From Tanytarsus gracilentus (Eukaryota > Arthropoda > Insecta > Diptera > Chironomidae): a stretch of DNA of 64,000 bases. Under the pieces are notes generated by a model. The model was not told the origin of the DNA and made no database searches. It was given only the letters and a program-made list of their open reading frames with translations. Positions 12,845-26,644 of this stretch are shown here, in pieces (position 1 is the first letter of the stretch; each line of letters opens with the position of its first letter). Where the stretch lies: assembly GCA_038502055.1 (NCBI GenBank), contig JAXRKN010000042.1, forward strand, positions 496,001-560,000, read 5' to 3'. The translations under genes were made by a program, and so were the position numbers.

Positions 12845-12954
12845 CAAGGGGTTGAACACTTGGTTTAATTTTAAAAAGTTTAATATTTTTACAATTTACT
12901 TAAAATTTTGAATAAAAATTTAATTTTTTTTAGTCCTTGTTTCGCACCCCTTCA
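12845..12954. repeat. Short hairpin repeat, tip family A
   Basis: The left tip CAAGGGGTTGAACACTTGG is matched by the right tip CCTTGTTTCGCACCCCTTC, whose reverse complement is GAAGGGGTGCGAAACAAGG. The core is about 70 bases of A/T-rich DNA. Confidence 0.55.
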
Positions 12955-14046
12955 TAGACTCATCTTTTCTGTACAACATGAGAGTAAAGTGATGATGCAT
13001 TTTATACATGAAAGAAATTGTGAAACATGAATCATGATGAGAAGGGTAAAAGCGAAGAAAAGAAGTAAGAAGAAGAATTAATGTGAATAATTTATATTAA
13101 TTCATCATCCCAGACTCTCCGCACATTCTAGTTTAACTCACTCTCATGCTGTACTCTAACTTATTGATACGTAGAAAAAAAGGTTTGAAAGAACTTTGAG
13201 TCGAAAAGAATTTTCTTTAAAGATTGATGAGTGGAAAGGATAAAAATTGAATTTTGCAAGAAAAAATTTAATTTAAAGTGTGAAATTTAAGATTGATTGA
13301 ATTTTCTTGTTAAGCTTTAAAGAATAAATTTTTTTAAGGATATCCCAAAAATTAATTTTCCGTAAAAATTCAAACACGCATAAATTATTCAAAATACTTT
13401 TAAGAAAATTGACAAAAATAAATCTCGAGAAATTTCTTAGAATATTTTGTCAACACCCCAAAAGCTAAAAAAAACTTTTGTCGTCTAAAAATATTTTTAT
13501 TGACATCAAATTTAACCTTCGGCTGTTTTTATTCGCATAAAAAAATCGTGGGTGCAAAAATAAAGAAGAAATTTTACATAAAAATGTAAATAATACATGA
13601 ACTCTTTTTTAAGCCGTTTCCTTCTACAACTTGTGACCTTTTTCGCCCACATTCAATTCCACAACTTGTAGTACTTAAAAGAAAAAAATTGGACTTTTCC
13701 TTTTTCTTCTTGCACTACTAAAGTACTTAATTACTTACCTCTCTCTTCCTCCTTCGTGTCAATGTACATACATGAGGTGGTTTAGAGATTGTAAAAGGGG
13801 TGGAACATGAACACTTAAATTTTAATTAACCAATTTTATTGGGGGAGAAAAGATAGTCGGAAAGTTGTAAAATTTAACATAATTAGAGGAAAGCTTTTAA
13901 TGGCATTCGTTATGGGGTTAAAATGGAACGACGAAGAAATTTTGTGGATCAAAGTCTTTAAGGATTAAATTTTGAATGTCAAAGAGTTTTAAAGTTTTAA
14001 AATGCAGAAAAATATTTGATTGAAAAATAAATTCATTAAAAATTCA

Positions 14047-14057
14047 GGTTCGAATCC
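14047..14057 (+). repeat. GGTTCGAATCC motif copy (tip family B)
   Basis: An exact GGTTCGAATCC in A/T-rich surroundings, followed by CTTAAATT. About 120 bases downstream is TTTCAAACCAAAC (near 14159), a partial inverted partner. Confidence 0.5.
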
Positions 14058-15023
14058 TTAAATTATAAAGATAATACCACCCCTGTGGCTACATTTTATT
14101 TTTTATTTTTTAAAAATAATAAATTAAAACTAATTTTTTTTATTGCTTAAAGTTTTAATTTCAAACCAAACATAGCTCAAACTTATTCTCAACTCATGCT
14201 CATAAATTATAACTCAAATCATTACATTTTATTTCAAAACGCTGTCATAAAAGGAAAAGAATTTTATTCCCTTCGACATGGCTAAAGCGCTTCAGCTATG
14301 AACATAGAAATGAAGAATTCTTCGCTCTTCTTTTTCATTCCCATCAAAGAACTTAGAGAAATTCTCTAGATGTACGCTCGAAAAATTCTCTCGATATATA
14401 TTGCGGTCAATTATCTTCCACATGCTAGCGAGTACGTCATAAAAGAATAAATAGCTCTTCATATGGCGAAGAGATGAAATGTCAAGGGAAGGACAATTCT
14501 CAGAAAAATAGTTTTAATTTGATTTTATTTTAGAACTTTTTGCATAAGCTTAAATTTTTTAAAATTTCTAATTTTTTTACGTTATCCAAGTTTGCATCCG
14601 TCTGCACTAAAATGTCGCTCAATGGTTGACCTTCGAAGTGTTTCATCCCATCTGAGATATGTTTCTTGCCGTATTAGGACTTTATTCGTTCTGAGCTCAT
14701 TTTTCATCATCACCATGCCGCTATGTGTCACAATAATATACATTAAGACCAAACATCTAGTGCCTATATCTACCTTCACTCGATCTCGCTCTACGACACA
14801 CTTGAAAATTCATTCGCACTTAACACGACTCTTTATCCCTTGAAATGTGTGAGAGCTTGAGACATGGTTGAGAAAGAAGGATTTTTTTTATGATTTACAA
14901 CTTGAGCAAAGTGCGATTTATCGAGTCAACAAGAAATAATGCAAGCGTGAACTCGCGTAGTTTTATAAGAGTTGAAGAATTAATGAGAGTTGTTTGGAGG
15001 AAATGTCACATTTAAAATTATTG

Positions 15024-15240
15024 AAACTTGGAAAATGGAACATAATATTTTTCATTTAAATATTTAATTTGAAACATTTCGACCCAGGGTCGAAAGATAC
15101 CTGAGAGCTATCACTTTGTAAAATACCATAATACCAAATACCAATATTTAATTTGAAACAATTTAGAAAATGGAATAAATTTTTTTAAAATTTTCATTCA
15201 CACATTTTAAATTTAAAAAAATTTGGAAAGTGGAACATAA
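15024..15240. repeat. Degenerate tandem repeat interrupted by a GC-richer insert
   Basis: A unit of the form GAAAnTTGGAAAATGGAACATAA recurs near 15026, 15155 and 15218. The word AATATTTAATTTGAAACA occurs immediately before (about 15059-15076) and after (about 15142-15159) an insert of about 65 bases beginning TTTCGACCCAGGGTCG. The insert includes ACCTGAGAGCTATCACTTTG, which recurs inverted at about 27428-27446. Confidence 0.4.
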
Positions 15241-18200
15241 TTTTTTCTCTACTTTCCCAACGATTCCTCATAGTGCAGTTCAACTCTAAGTACGACATCA
15301 ATCCACTCGAAAATTGTGAACTCGAAAGTAAGTAACCGACATGGAATGAAAAAGTTAATGCTAAAGTGCAAAAAAATATTTTTCAGCACTCAACAAATCA
15401 TTTCTAGATTTCGTTTTTAAATGAAATTTTTTTACATCTTTTGTCGCTGCTTTGTTTATTATTAAGTGTCGGAATTCTCGCTTTAAATCTGCAAAATCTC
15501 TTTGATAAGCATCAACAACACTTCATGACATTTTAAAATGCCGCATTCTGATTTACTTGTTTTTTGGTCTTGAAATTTTCCACTCGAATATTTTCACAAA
15601 AAGGCATCAAAGAATTTTTTGTGTACGGTGGTAAATAATTCCATGCCTAAAAGCACTTTCATTGCGCTCTCACTGATGATGAATGCATTAAATGTGAATT
15701 CAATTCGAGCTAAATTTTTTAAGAGGAGAGCTGAATAAAGATGGAGGTAAAAAATTCAAATGCATCGCGAATCAAAGTGAATTTTTATGAAAATTTAATT
15801 TTGTAAAAAAAATTAAATTTGGATTCTTTAAATTTTTAATAATTTTTTCAAAAAATTGTCATCCATTGTAATCAACTTTTTTCTTCTCTTATCCGCATTT
15901 GAATGCACAAAATGCAAGAGCATCTTCCTGTTTCTGCGCTATTTGAGCCTCATAATTGTGTCTTTTTCTTCTCTTCTTTTGCTTTTCTCTCCTGTGAGTA
16001 AAAAATCCATTGAAAGTATCCTTGGAGATGCCAACACAGTATGAAGAGGAATTTTTTCTTTTGATCAGCTTTCACTAAAATATGCAAATGGAGATGACGG
16101 TGAGATACCTTGAGTAATGGAAATTATTTATATTTAATTATGATAAAAAATATATACAGGGGAAATTATTATTTTTCGTAGAAATTTTACGTCTTAAAGA
16201 ATTTTTTCAAAGTCATAGAATTATGAATCTTTTGAGAAGCTCAAAATGTGATGAAAATTGCAAAAGGCTGAAATTTTTGATGTGGGAATAAAAAAGTGAA
16301 AGTGTATAAAAAAGTTCGAAATTTAAAAATTTTATAAAAAATAATTTTTTAAAATTTTCCAACAATTTTTACTTCATTTCTATCCCACACATCGGATTCT
16401 TATTACAAACTTGATGAATTATGAAAAGATGATTAAAATTACATGCTCGTACAATTTTCGAGACATAAAAATCTTTTGCAGACATTTTCATTCACGTTGA
16501 GTTGAAATCAGAGCATGAAAAAAATTGCAGCTCCCAATTTATCACCAATAAATTTCACGAATAAAATTTCCATCGATTCTATACGTGGTAGGATTGAAAT
16601 TAGAACTCATAAAAATATCTATAAAATTTTCATCGTAAAATTCTACGAGAGAAAAATATCTCCACTGCTATCGTCATCATCACATCATTGTATGAGAGAA
16701 TTGTCGATGAATTTTGTTTGAGGGGAAAATTGACACAAATTGTTATGTTGTACACCGAATTGACAGCAATTGATGATGATTAATTAGCCTTTTTTGCTAT
16801 TGTCGAGAGAATGACATGTTAAAGTGCTTTTATAACCTCAAAAATTGCATTGATTTGAGGATGGAAGAAATTTGCAATTCATAAAGTCACATCCTCTGTG
16901 AATAAATCCATCTCGCAAGAAAAATTTCTCAGTTTATTCAGAAATAAAACAAAAGAGTGAAATTACCTCAAAGAAAAATCTCAGCGAGTGCCAAATTTCT
17001 CTTTTCAATAAAAAAATCCTTTTCTTTTCACTTTTCTCATTAGTCAAACACGTTTTCTCATTAAAAAAGATTTTTCTTTCTCGCTTTTTGTAATTAAATA
17101 AATTTTCTTTCGGTTGGTCCTTTTTTTGGTAAATTTTGCTAATGAAATTTCAACTTTTTTCCTTCTCGACCTCTTTTTTTCAGTTTTCTTGTTTGTGGAG
17201 AAAGAAAAATTTAAGTGCGAGTGAAAGTAAACGGAGAAAAAAATTGAAAGCAATCAAAAAATCGTAAAAAAAATTCGAGTGCATGTTTTATGACTTCAAA
17301 GAGGAAAAATCGCCAGACGTGAGCAAAAAATGATTTTATTTGTTTTCGTCTTGTTTGAAATTTAACACGAGAAAAAATATTTTGAGAAAATTCATTAGAA
17401 TTGTGGTGGAAAAATGAAAAATAAATTGTTGTTAAACTTTTGAAAAATCTCAAAGCCAAAATCATGAAAAATTGTTTTTAAAGTTCATCATAAAACTATG
17501 AAAGAAAAATTCATAAACAATTTCACTATTAAGTGCTCACATAACAAATTTTTCCCTTTCTCAACTCATAAAAATGAAGAGAAAATTTTTATCGTTTATT
17601 GAATTGTTGTTGGCTGTTTATGACGCTAATGATGCATGAAGTGATTGAAAGACGAAACAAAACTTACACACACGCAGCACTTTACTATGAATTTATTTCA
17701 TTTTAATAACTTTAAGTGCTTCATTTTCCCCTTTTATGCCTTTCATGATCCAATTTTACTTCTTTTATGACGACTCGCAGATTTATTTATTGTTTTGCCA
17801 TTTTATCGCAGGCGTCATTGACAATTCAATAATATGGTTGTGATTGATTTTATTTGTAGAAATATAACAATCAAATCTTTGAAAGGTTTTGTAGAATCTT
17901 CTTGATTCAAATCGTTTAATTATTGTTAAAAATTTAGTTAATTCCAAAAATTCAATTTACGTAATTTTGCTTAATTAAATTTTTGTATAATTGAATTTGT
18001 TTCAGATTAAAGAAATTCAATTGAATTTTTCAAATCGAAATGATTTAAATTTTGCAAATTAATAAAATTCATCTCAACTGTGCCAACAGGGCGAATTTAT
18101 TCAAACCATAAGTTATTCCTTTAAATAAACTTAAATCTAATTCAATAAAACTGCGTTAATGCATTTCTGTGTTAATGAGAGCCTTTTAAGGCAATTCAAA

Positions 18201-18983
18201 GTGCACATTGAAAACGCCGTGATTAGAATTTTTATTGCATTTCAACGTTTTCTTCTTCAAAGGTCATTTAAATTCCTCAACTGCATGCGGTAGTAATAAA
18301 AAACGAGTCACATGCACATAAACATCACACGCACGATATCAAATGGAATATTGTGAGCGCGAGGAAGAGAAGAAGAAATTTATGTTAAAAATATTCTTTG
18401 GGGTTGTCCGTGAGTTAAGGAGCACCAGTTAAAATTTTTAAATTTTTTTTTAATTTTCAGCAATTTTAAAAAAAATAATAAAAATTTTTTGAACTCAACT
18501 TTCTAAAATCCCCGCGAGGTTCTTTTTAATTGAAAATTTTAAATTCAAATTAAAAATCATCGAGTGCAGCAATAACAATTAAAAGAACAATGCACGAACT
18601 GAAAATCACCATTTTTTTCCTTTTTTCTTACGTGCGAAACTCGAGCGCTAACAAACAACAGCTCTAAAAGTGAATTGTCATCGAGTCAGTTTGTAGCTGC
18701 TTTATTTACTTTCGAAGACAAAAAAAAATGCAATGAAATTTTAATGTCGCGACCCGGAGAAAGCTAGAAAAGGAGGATAAAAATGCAGAAATTGAAAAAT
18801 GACTTTTCAGTGCAGAACAGCTTTTGCAGTTTCAGCAGAGGAGATAAAAAGAAAGCTTTAAAGTGCTTCAAGGAAAGAATGAAAATTTATGGCCCAGAAT
18901 GATGAATTTGAATTTCGAGCTAGACGAAAAATCCAATAAATTTTAAATTTTTCTTTTTTATTTAAAGTTTCAAGAGTTTTGAA

Positions 18984-19086
18984 TCAAGGGGTGGAAACTT
19001 GGCATTTAATTTGAATGTGAATTGACCTAAATTAAGGACTGCCGTTATTGTAAATCTGTTAAATTTAATATCAAGGGGTGGAAACC
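18984..19086. repeat. Two direct copies of the family A tip
   Basis: TCAAGGGGTGGAAACTTGG at 18984 and TCAAGGGGTGGAAACCTG at 19071 lie in the same orientation about 87 bases apart, unlike the inverted pairs elsewhere. A further single tip, CCAAGGGGTGAGGAACTTGG, is at about 19883. Confidence 0.45.
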
Positions 19087-22000
19087 TGATTTTCAAAAAA
19101 GGTGAATTTAAAATTGCATCATTTTTAAATCCATGAAAATTTTCTCTATTTGTTTAAAAAAGTCAGTCTGAAAATTTTTGCAATATCACAAAAAAACGCG
19201 CAAACAGAATAAAATTAAAATTAATCAATTTATAGAAAGAGCAAAGCCTTTAATTTATGATTTTCAAGCGCTTCGACAGCACAATAAAAGCACCGCAAAA
19301 AAATTATTTCTAATAGCTTAATCATCATCAGCCACTCTCGAAAGTCACTCGTTTGTCAATTCAGCAGTATTAAGCAGCTACCAAGTTTAGTCACTGCTGT
19401 GAACATTGAGAGAGGCTTAGCAGAGCAGGAAGAAAAAAATAAATTCAATAAAAAGTCGAACAAAAGGGAAGGAAAAAAGAAGAAAATTGGAAGATTTTGT
19501 AGTCGACCGCAAAATTTTAATTCCCATTGTGACTTACACAACACAAAATCGAATCAGGCTATTCGAGAGCTTTTAAAGATGGGAAGCGGATACGATTCAA
19601 GTGTTCTGTGCGCTGTGTTAAGAAGAAGATCTTTTGTACTCGATGACGATTGTCAACTAATTAAGTAATTAAAATTCAATTTCAAGCGTCTTCTCGGTAT
19701 TTGTTACTCCCACTCGCAATGCCTTTGAGAGCATTGAATTGACTTGTCAGCATTTATAATCTGAAAATTGTATTTTAGATAACTGGAGTGGAAAATTGGA
19801 TTAAGGAAAAACTTAAAGGGAGTTTTATAAAAAATTATGCAGTTTTTTAAAAATTATGATTTTTTAACAGTTAAAAATATTTCCAAGGGGTGAGGAACTT
19901 GGACATAAATTTAAATATTGTTAAAATAATTTTAAATAAATTTTGATTAAAAAAACTATAGATTTCCATAATTTTAAAGATTTTTTATATTTTAACACAA
20001 GTTTCGAGTTTTAGCTTTAAATAATTTTCAACTTAATGTAAACATGTGAAAGCTTTAATATTTTTAATTTTTATTTTTATCCAGACCTTATTGTCTGACC
20101 TTCTTTCAATTTTCCATCCCACAACTCAATTATGTTCGTCATGCAACCCATTCGTTGTCTACAAATCTGTTGATTTTTCAAAGGTCAAAGAAAGAATGTT
20201 TATTTAATGAACTCAACAGACAAACATTTCACATAGAGAAATCGATGAACTACATTTAATATCTTCCACCACTCGAGTACAGTTCTTTTTTGACTCAAGG
20301 TAGCACGCAATTGATTGTTTGATAAAGACTCGAACAACACTTCCGACACATCAACTTCAGCCCGTCCATTTCCGTTTTGATTACTTTTTCCATTGTTGCC
20401 ATCCTCTCCAAGTGTGTACACAGTGCATTTAAGTTGAATCAACAATGAATTAAGAGTTGACAGGAAAAAAGTATCAAAAGTAGGTGGAAAATGTGTGAAT
20501 TATGGATTTTTCTGTTGCCATCGCACTGACACGTGTCGCTAAAAGATTTTCCTCGAAAGCTTTTCGGATTCTATGTGTGCGTGAGAAGGGTTGTGATGTC
20601 CCTTGGTGATTAAAATTGATATTCATGTTGGTGCTGACATTGATACACAAAAATGTTCGACAAGGAAAGCTTTGAGAGATTTTCAAGTTACAAATGCGAT
20701 TGCTAAGGGAATTTTTATCAATGAACTTTCTCCTCCAAGGTAGAATTACAAAGTTTTCATGTTATGGAAATAAATTAAAAGCTTTCAGATTTTACAAAAG
20801 CTCCAAAAATGTCACAAAAGTAAATTTCCATCTCAATATTTACAAGAAACCTAAAATTAAATCCAAACATAAGTTTTGAACAATTTTCAATTGCTGCAAT
20901 TTTCCATTTCACACATCGAGCTGGCGATGAAGATGGAAAAATAAATTTTACGACTCGCTCGCTGTATAATTTATGCAAAAAGCGCCATTTGAAATGATGC
21001 ACGTATTTGGACTTTGCATACCAGCCGTATACACGATCACTCGCTCTCGACTCTTTCAAATGGACATTCATGCAATTTTAATTTTTTCCATTTTTTAAGC
21101 TGGGCGGGAGGAAAAATATAAACGTGCCATGGGAGAATGAAATTTATATGTTACACAACGTTTTTTTATTTGAAAAAGCTATTGCGATGCTGTGCTAAGT
21201 GGAATGTTAATATGACCATTGGGATGTGCAGTTTGAAGTGCTTTTAATTGGCCGTTCAATGGGATTTTTAGAAAGTTCTTTTAGGAGAGTCAAGAGTGAA
21301 TCAAAATTGTAATTGAGACTCTTGAAATTTAATTAATTATTTTCATTAATTTCTCTTACAATATTTTCAAAAAATCTTCCACTCCTTTTTCGTGGTTTTC
21401 ATTTTGTTTAAATTTTCATACGACAAAAACGAATTGAATACGTTGAGAGTTAGAGCGTGATTTAGATGTAGGATTTTGTGAGGAGAGAGCATTGAATTTA
21501 TGCACTATACTCGCAATTGAAATTGGGTGAAAATTTAGTGTGATAGCGAGCACGGCTTGAAAAAATCCGTTAAGCTTTAAAATAAATTTCCTAGAATTTA
21601 TTCCCACATGTGTTAATCCCGAAAAAAAAGATAAATGAACTGATAACAATGAACTGAATTTAAATTAAAATTGTGAGAACAATGTTGCAGGAGGAAAAAT
21701 AAATTTTAGGATTTAAAATTCAGTTAAAAACTTTTGTAATAAAATTCAAACTTTAAATTTTAAGGTAGAAATATATTTTTTGTTAAAATTAAAACCTTAA
21801 AATTCAAATTTAAACTATTTTTGAAATTCCATAACATTAATGCACATGCCACATTGAAAACTCCATGTTGGACTGCATTGATTTTAGAAATATGTGATAA
21901 GAATTTTTTATAAGCTAGAGTAAAATTTCTCTCGTGTGGAATTTCATGAATTTTTGAAGCAGAAAATTTTATTTTATTGAGTTTGGAATTTATTATAGAT

Positions 22001-23048
22001 TAACTCTTGAGAGTTGGTGCATCGGAGACCATCGACAAATTTAAATATATAAAATTTAAGCTGATCATGAAAATTATATGAAAAAAATTGATCAAACAAA
22101 TTTTCATACAGAGTTTTCTCAGCGTGGGAGATGTTTGACAAATTTTTGCGTGATTTTTTGCTGTTGTAAAATTTATTGCGCTACCCACGTTGCGCTTTTA
22201 CCGACACCGCCTACTGATGCTGTGAATTCTTGTTGATTCAGGCTTGTTAAAATTTTTTGCATTTTAAACTGTTTTATGAACGATGCGATGATATTAAAAT
22301 TTATTGCATAAAAGGATTTTATATTAAAAATTTTGCGGTAGATTTTTTGAATGAATTTATTTAAATTAATTAAAGCCTCTTTGAGTCAACTTAATTTGAC
22401 AATAAATAAAATGTAAATTAATTAAACCAATTTAAATATTTTCAGTCTTGAATTTATTAGGTTAAAAAATTAATTCAAAATGAGTGTAAACAGAAAATTA
22501 TAAAAACCATCAAAACGTGTTAAAGCCGAGCCTAAAAATATTCGATTAATTTGAATTCCGTAGAAATTCTTTCGACCATTTGAACATCAAATAAATTTTG
22601 CGTCGCACGTTAGAAAAATTTTGTGGGTCCCTCTCGAGGTTGTGGCGATTAGTCAAGGGTAATAAAATCGATGATTGAAATATTAGAAGCTAAATTTTCG
22701 CTTTTTATTGCTCAACACTCTGTGTGTTCGCTCATCTCCACTAATGAGTTCAAATGACTTCAACATGTTGGCGAGCTGTAAAAAAATTTAACGAAAAACT
22801 TTTGTTCGATATTTTTCTTGATTTATTTTTTTATCTTTTCAACATCTTCATATAAATTCTTTCATTTTTTATTATCTAAATTTTTTTATGTACAATTAAT
22901 TAATTTAATAAAAATATCTAATTTTATATTTTTTATTTTTCTTCTTTAGCGAGCTATAAAAAAAATTTAATCTAAATCTTTTTCTTTGTAATGATGACGA
23001 CTTTTGGGTTTGAGTTGATTTTTATGATGGAAGAGGCCAATTTTATTG

Positions 23049-23140
23049 CAAGGGATGAAAACTTTTTTAAAAATAAATTTAATTAAAAAGTTATGACAAT
23101 TTTTAATTAATTTTTTTAATAAATAATTTTCCATCCCCTG
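23049..23140. repeat. Short hairpin repeat, tip family A
   Basis: CAAGGGATGAAAACTTTTTT faces AATAATTTTCCATCCCCTG in inverted orientation, with a pure A/T core between them. Confidence 0.5.
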
Positions 23141-23639
23141 ATCAATTAATTTTTAGAAGCATTTTTCATGATTTGTATCGATAACTTTTTATCTCTTTCG
23201 TGCGTTAATAAAATCATGTTTTACCAAATCAAAAATCATCATCATCACATCATCGGGTTTCATAATACTTCTTTTTTCTTTTCTTCTTCTTTATCATCAT
23301 TTATTCCGATCTCTCAATCCATTTTCATAAATTTTATACCTTTTTTACTATCTTTTGTTTTTTTGATGATTTAAATATTTTTTATTATGATAAAACCGTA
23401 ATAAAGAAATTTGATGTGATCAACGCATTATTAAAAACGATGTTTAACAAAATGTTTGGCGGCTTTAATTGAGGCGAGATAAAATTTTAACTGCAGAAGT
23501 TGTTTGTGGGATGCGATTTGATGTTTAAGAGGTTGTTAAATTTGTGATTAAAAGAGATAAAAATTATTTCATATTTTATGAGAATAAAAAAAATTATTTT
23601 CATGAATTTGGTGTAAAATTTTTAAAATTTAAATTTAAA

Positions 23640-23726
23640 AATATTAAAAAATAAAATGAGAAAAATGATTTCATAAGAAATTATTTTCTTCTTATGAAAT
23701 CATTTTTCTCATTTAATTTTAATATT
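23640..23726. repeat. Near-perfect 38-bp-arm hairpin
   Basis: The left arm (23640-23679) contains AAATGAGAAAAATGATTTCA and TAAGAA. The right arm (23689-23726) is its reverse complement with only a small discrepancy near the outer end (AAAAAATAAAAT against AAAATTAAAT). The loop is about 9 bases (ATTATTTTC). It has no family A tips. It could be a recent inverted duplication, a small foldback element or a small-RNA hairpin precursor. Confidence 0.7.
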
Positions 23727-24415
23727 ACTTCCCCCTTCTCACCATAATTAACTTCATTTTAGAGTTTTCCTACTTAGAATTCAATTTTCTACTCGTTCGC
23801 TTCCTTATCGCATAAAATGCAATTAATTAAATCACAAGTTTTTTCTTTCCCTCTTCATCATATCGCGTAATGCGTTTTTCAGTGAAAAGGTAATTTTAAT
23901 TTTTTTATGTCACTCGAGAAAAGCGAAGAAAATATTCAATGGCACTTAAAAATTAATTGCATTAAAAGTTTTGTTGCTTTTCGATTTGAATTTCTCGTTT
24001 ATGAATTAAAATTTTTAAAAAGTTAAAATTAAGGTTTTTACTATGCGAACTTTTTAAACTTAATCGAGTAATTTTCTCCTCAGTGATTTTTATCCATCTG
24101 AGTAATGACTTTTCTTCATTTCATTTCTATTCCCAATTCTCAATTGCACTTTTAGCTCTCTCATGAGAACAATCACAATGAAAACTTTTAAAAGGTAGAG
24201 GAGAAAATGAAACTTTTTAGCTTGAGAAAATATTTCACAGTAAATTTTCATCTCTATCTAACAATTTGGATCTTTTGTCGAATTTTTTCCCCTCTCTCGA
24301 GCTCATAAAACTAAATGATTTCGATGTAAACGAGAGAAATTCTTCTTTTGTCTTCGATGAGTCAATTTAAAAGAAAAAGAAAAAAGTTTCAACTTCTAAT
24401 CAAGAAATATTTGGT

Positions 24416-24517
24416 AAGGGGTTGGACACTTAGGTTTAAAAATGTCAAAAAACCTAAAAGTTAATAATTGATAATTTTTATTAATTTAAAAAATTTAAAC
24501 CCAAGTTTCCAACCCTT
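24416..24517. repeat. Short hairpin repeat, tip family A (best-preserved copy)
   Basis: The left arm AAGGGGTTGGACACTTAGG runs into TTTAAA. The right arm TTTAAACCCAAGTTTCCAAC runs into CCTT. The arms are complementary over about 24 bases with few mismatches, and the core is about 53 bases of A/T. Confidence 0.65.
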
Positions 24518-26098
24518 GATTTAACATCAAATTCATCTACACTCTAATTCTATTTCATCCTCAATCAACTCCCGCCATTCCTCTACGACTCAACTTCTTC
24601 GGAAGACGAAATTAAATTTTAGATCGCGCCATTGATGAGTTTTAATGGCAACATCTCAAACATCTTTCGCTTTTGTATGAAAACTAATTTTTGTAACAGC
24701 AATTTTGAGGTACTTAACAGGCGAAAAAGAAGTTTAATGCAAAAAGTTTTATAACGACGTAAAATTTATCCAATAATAAAATTTTACTAATTTGTCGGCT
24801 AATTGAGTAATTATTTGTTCAGATGAGTTTGAAACTATCGATCGAAAAATGACTAAGAATTTTTACGGAAAATGTTCAAATGGAAGCACAAAAAAAATTA
24901 TCCAAATTTTTTCTCTTTGGTTCTGAAGCCTAACTATTTCCATTTAATCTTCTCCATTAAGTAAAGAAGATTTTCCACTTAATCCATTTCTCTTAATTGA
25001 TCACTTCCACAAATTATTCAGCGTTTAATTTTCATTAACATTCATCTCGCTAAAGAGAATTTTTTTTCATCTTTTTTTGTATCATCGAGAAAAGAAAAAT
25101 TAGTCAACACAAATTTTAATTAAATTCACTCTAAAATTAATTAATTACAATGAGGCAGTCTTATAATATTTATAGAAAGAGAATTTTCAATGAGAATTTT
25201 ACGATGGCAAAATTAAAAATGTTCATGTGGGAGGTGATTGCTCTTTGGAGTATTTTTAGATTATCGAAAAAAAATTCTATCAACACTGAGAACATTTTAA
25301 GGTTCCACAGCTGGTGAGAAACTTTTCAAATGTGTTCAATTAAAATCTTTTAAGGAAAAAAGCTTTAATTGAAGTTCAGAAAAGTTTGGTTAAATTGAGT
25401 TTAATTTGATTCAATTTGAGGTTTGGACTGCAACTGAAGAAATTCTGATTTCACATGAATTTGATTTGGTATTTTATCAAAAAAAAAGCTCTCGGTCAAG
25501 CTTTTTTCAATTTTTTTAAAACATTTTAAAACAAAAGCTCATTTTAAGTTGAAAATTACTAAAACTTTAATTAAATTTTTATGTATCTCCGTTTAATATT
25601 TCGAGCTTTTATAAAAGCTCACAAAGAAATTTTAAAATCTAAAGCTTTAATTTAAATTTTTAAAATATTTTTCAAATTCTTTATAATTTCTTAATAATTT
25701 TTAAAATAATCTTTAAAAAACAGCTTTAAATCTTTTAACTCTGCTTTTAAAAATTCATAAAGAAAATAAAAGCTCTCACAACTTTTTAAACCCATAAGTA
25801 CTATTAAAACTCAACCAGTTCGCAATAACAAACCTCAAGAAACATTTAAAGAGTTAATAATCCTCATCACAAGTATGACAGTCATCTTCATCGTATTTTG
25901 CCATCGTCTCCATTCTCACTGAGTTTTTTTTACAAAAAAGTAAAAATAAAATATCAGACAATGATAAAATTATGAGATTTCCTCCTGGAAGAGCGAGAGA
26001 GTTGATTTATAATTTTTCCCGTCTCTGATTGTAGTTTTCTTCTCTTATGTTTCAAAATTAATGGCGATGGAGATAAAAAACTTTCGTAAGTATTTCTT

Positions 26099-26644
26099 TC
26101 AAGATTCGTTAACACTTGATAATTGACTCATGACAGATTCCGTGCCACTGCTACCGCCGGTGCTTCCATTCGAAATTATAATGCCACCATTATTAATTCT
26201 ATTATGTATCTCTTCCTTATAATTAACATTGAGCAATGGCATACGAATGGCATTCGAGGGCAGAATGCTCGTATGAATACATTGATCCGCTAGATTTGTC
26301 GTTGTGGTCAGATTGCCATTTTCATTCATGAATGGCGTCGTTGTCACGAGAAGATTGTGCTTTGTCGGTGACGTCAGGACACTGCCGCCAAAGCCGACAA
26401 TGCTCGATGACATTAATTTCGGTGATATTGATGTGGGCGACAGTGCCGTCGTTGTTGACGAATAGTCTTTGAGGCCTATTGGAAGTCGCATGTAGATATT
26501 TGGTGGTGATTTCGATCGTAATATTGTGGCTTGTGTGCAATTTGGATGTCCTGCACTCGTCGGCGATGACATGGCATTGAACTTTCGTATCGGGTTGTTG
26601 TAGAGTGCAAAACCCGGATTTGTGGTTAGAGATAGTTCACCATA
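26099..26644 (-). CDS. Side-like receptor last exon: cytoplasmic tail and stop
   Basis: The acceptor is CCTCTTTACAG. The exon begins YGELSLTTNPGFALYNNPIR and continues for 181 residues rich in Ser, Thr, Pro and Asn, with several SP/TP sites (SPTS, SPPN, SPTSISP, TSPT) that could be phosphorylated (inference). It ends MSQLSSVNES with stop TGA. The terminus does not fit a standard PDZ-binding motif. A TTTGTAGAGTTAA-like poly(A) context was not located. Confidence 0.92.
   Translation of the reverse strand, partial: YGELSLTTNPGFALYNNPIRKFNAMSSPTSAGHPNCTQATILRSKSPPNIYMRLPIGLKDYSSTTTALSPTSISPKLMSSSIVGFGGSVLTSPTKHNLLVTTTPFMNENGNLTTTTNLADQCIHTSILPSNAIRMPLLNVNYKEEIHNRINNGGIIISNGSTGGSSGTESVMSQLSSVNES

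Larger units (their letters stand above)
11867..26098. other. Intergenic AT-rich DNA, no gene supported
   Basis: I found no exon chain or domain signature. Features listed separately are hairpin repeats (12845-12954, 23049-23140, 23640-23726, 24416-24517), two direct tips at 18984-19000 and 19071-19086, an interrupted tandem repeat at 15024-15240, a less AT-rich block at 14580-14850, and an AAAGCTTT-rich patch at about 25480-25800. The part nearest 26.1 kb presumably includes the 3' UTR of the minus-strand receptor gene. I could not place its poly(A) signal. Confidence 0.5.

Noticed and set aside
19399..19668. Plus-strand 89-codon frame as a small gene
   Set aside because: It is Lys/Glu/Asn-rich from A-rich DNA in its first half, with no family signature and a minus-strand frame of similar length over the same bases.
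26322..26540. Second minus-strand frame within the last receptor exon
   Set aside because: A shadow in another frame; the 26644-26099 frame continues the receptor chain.
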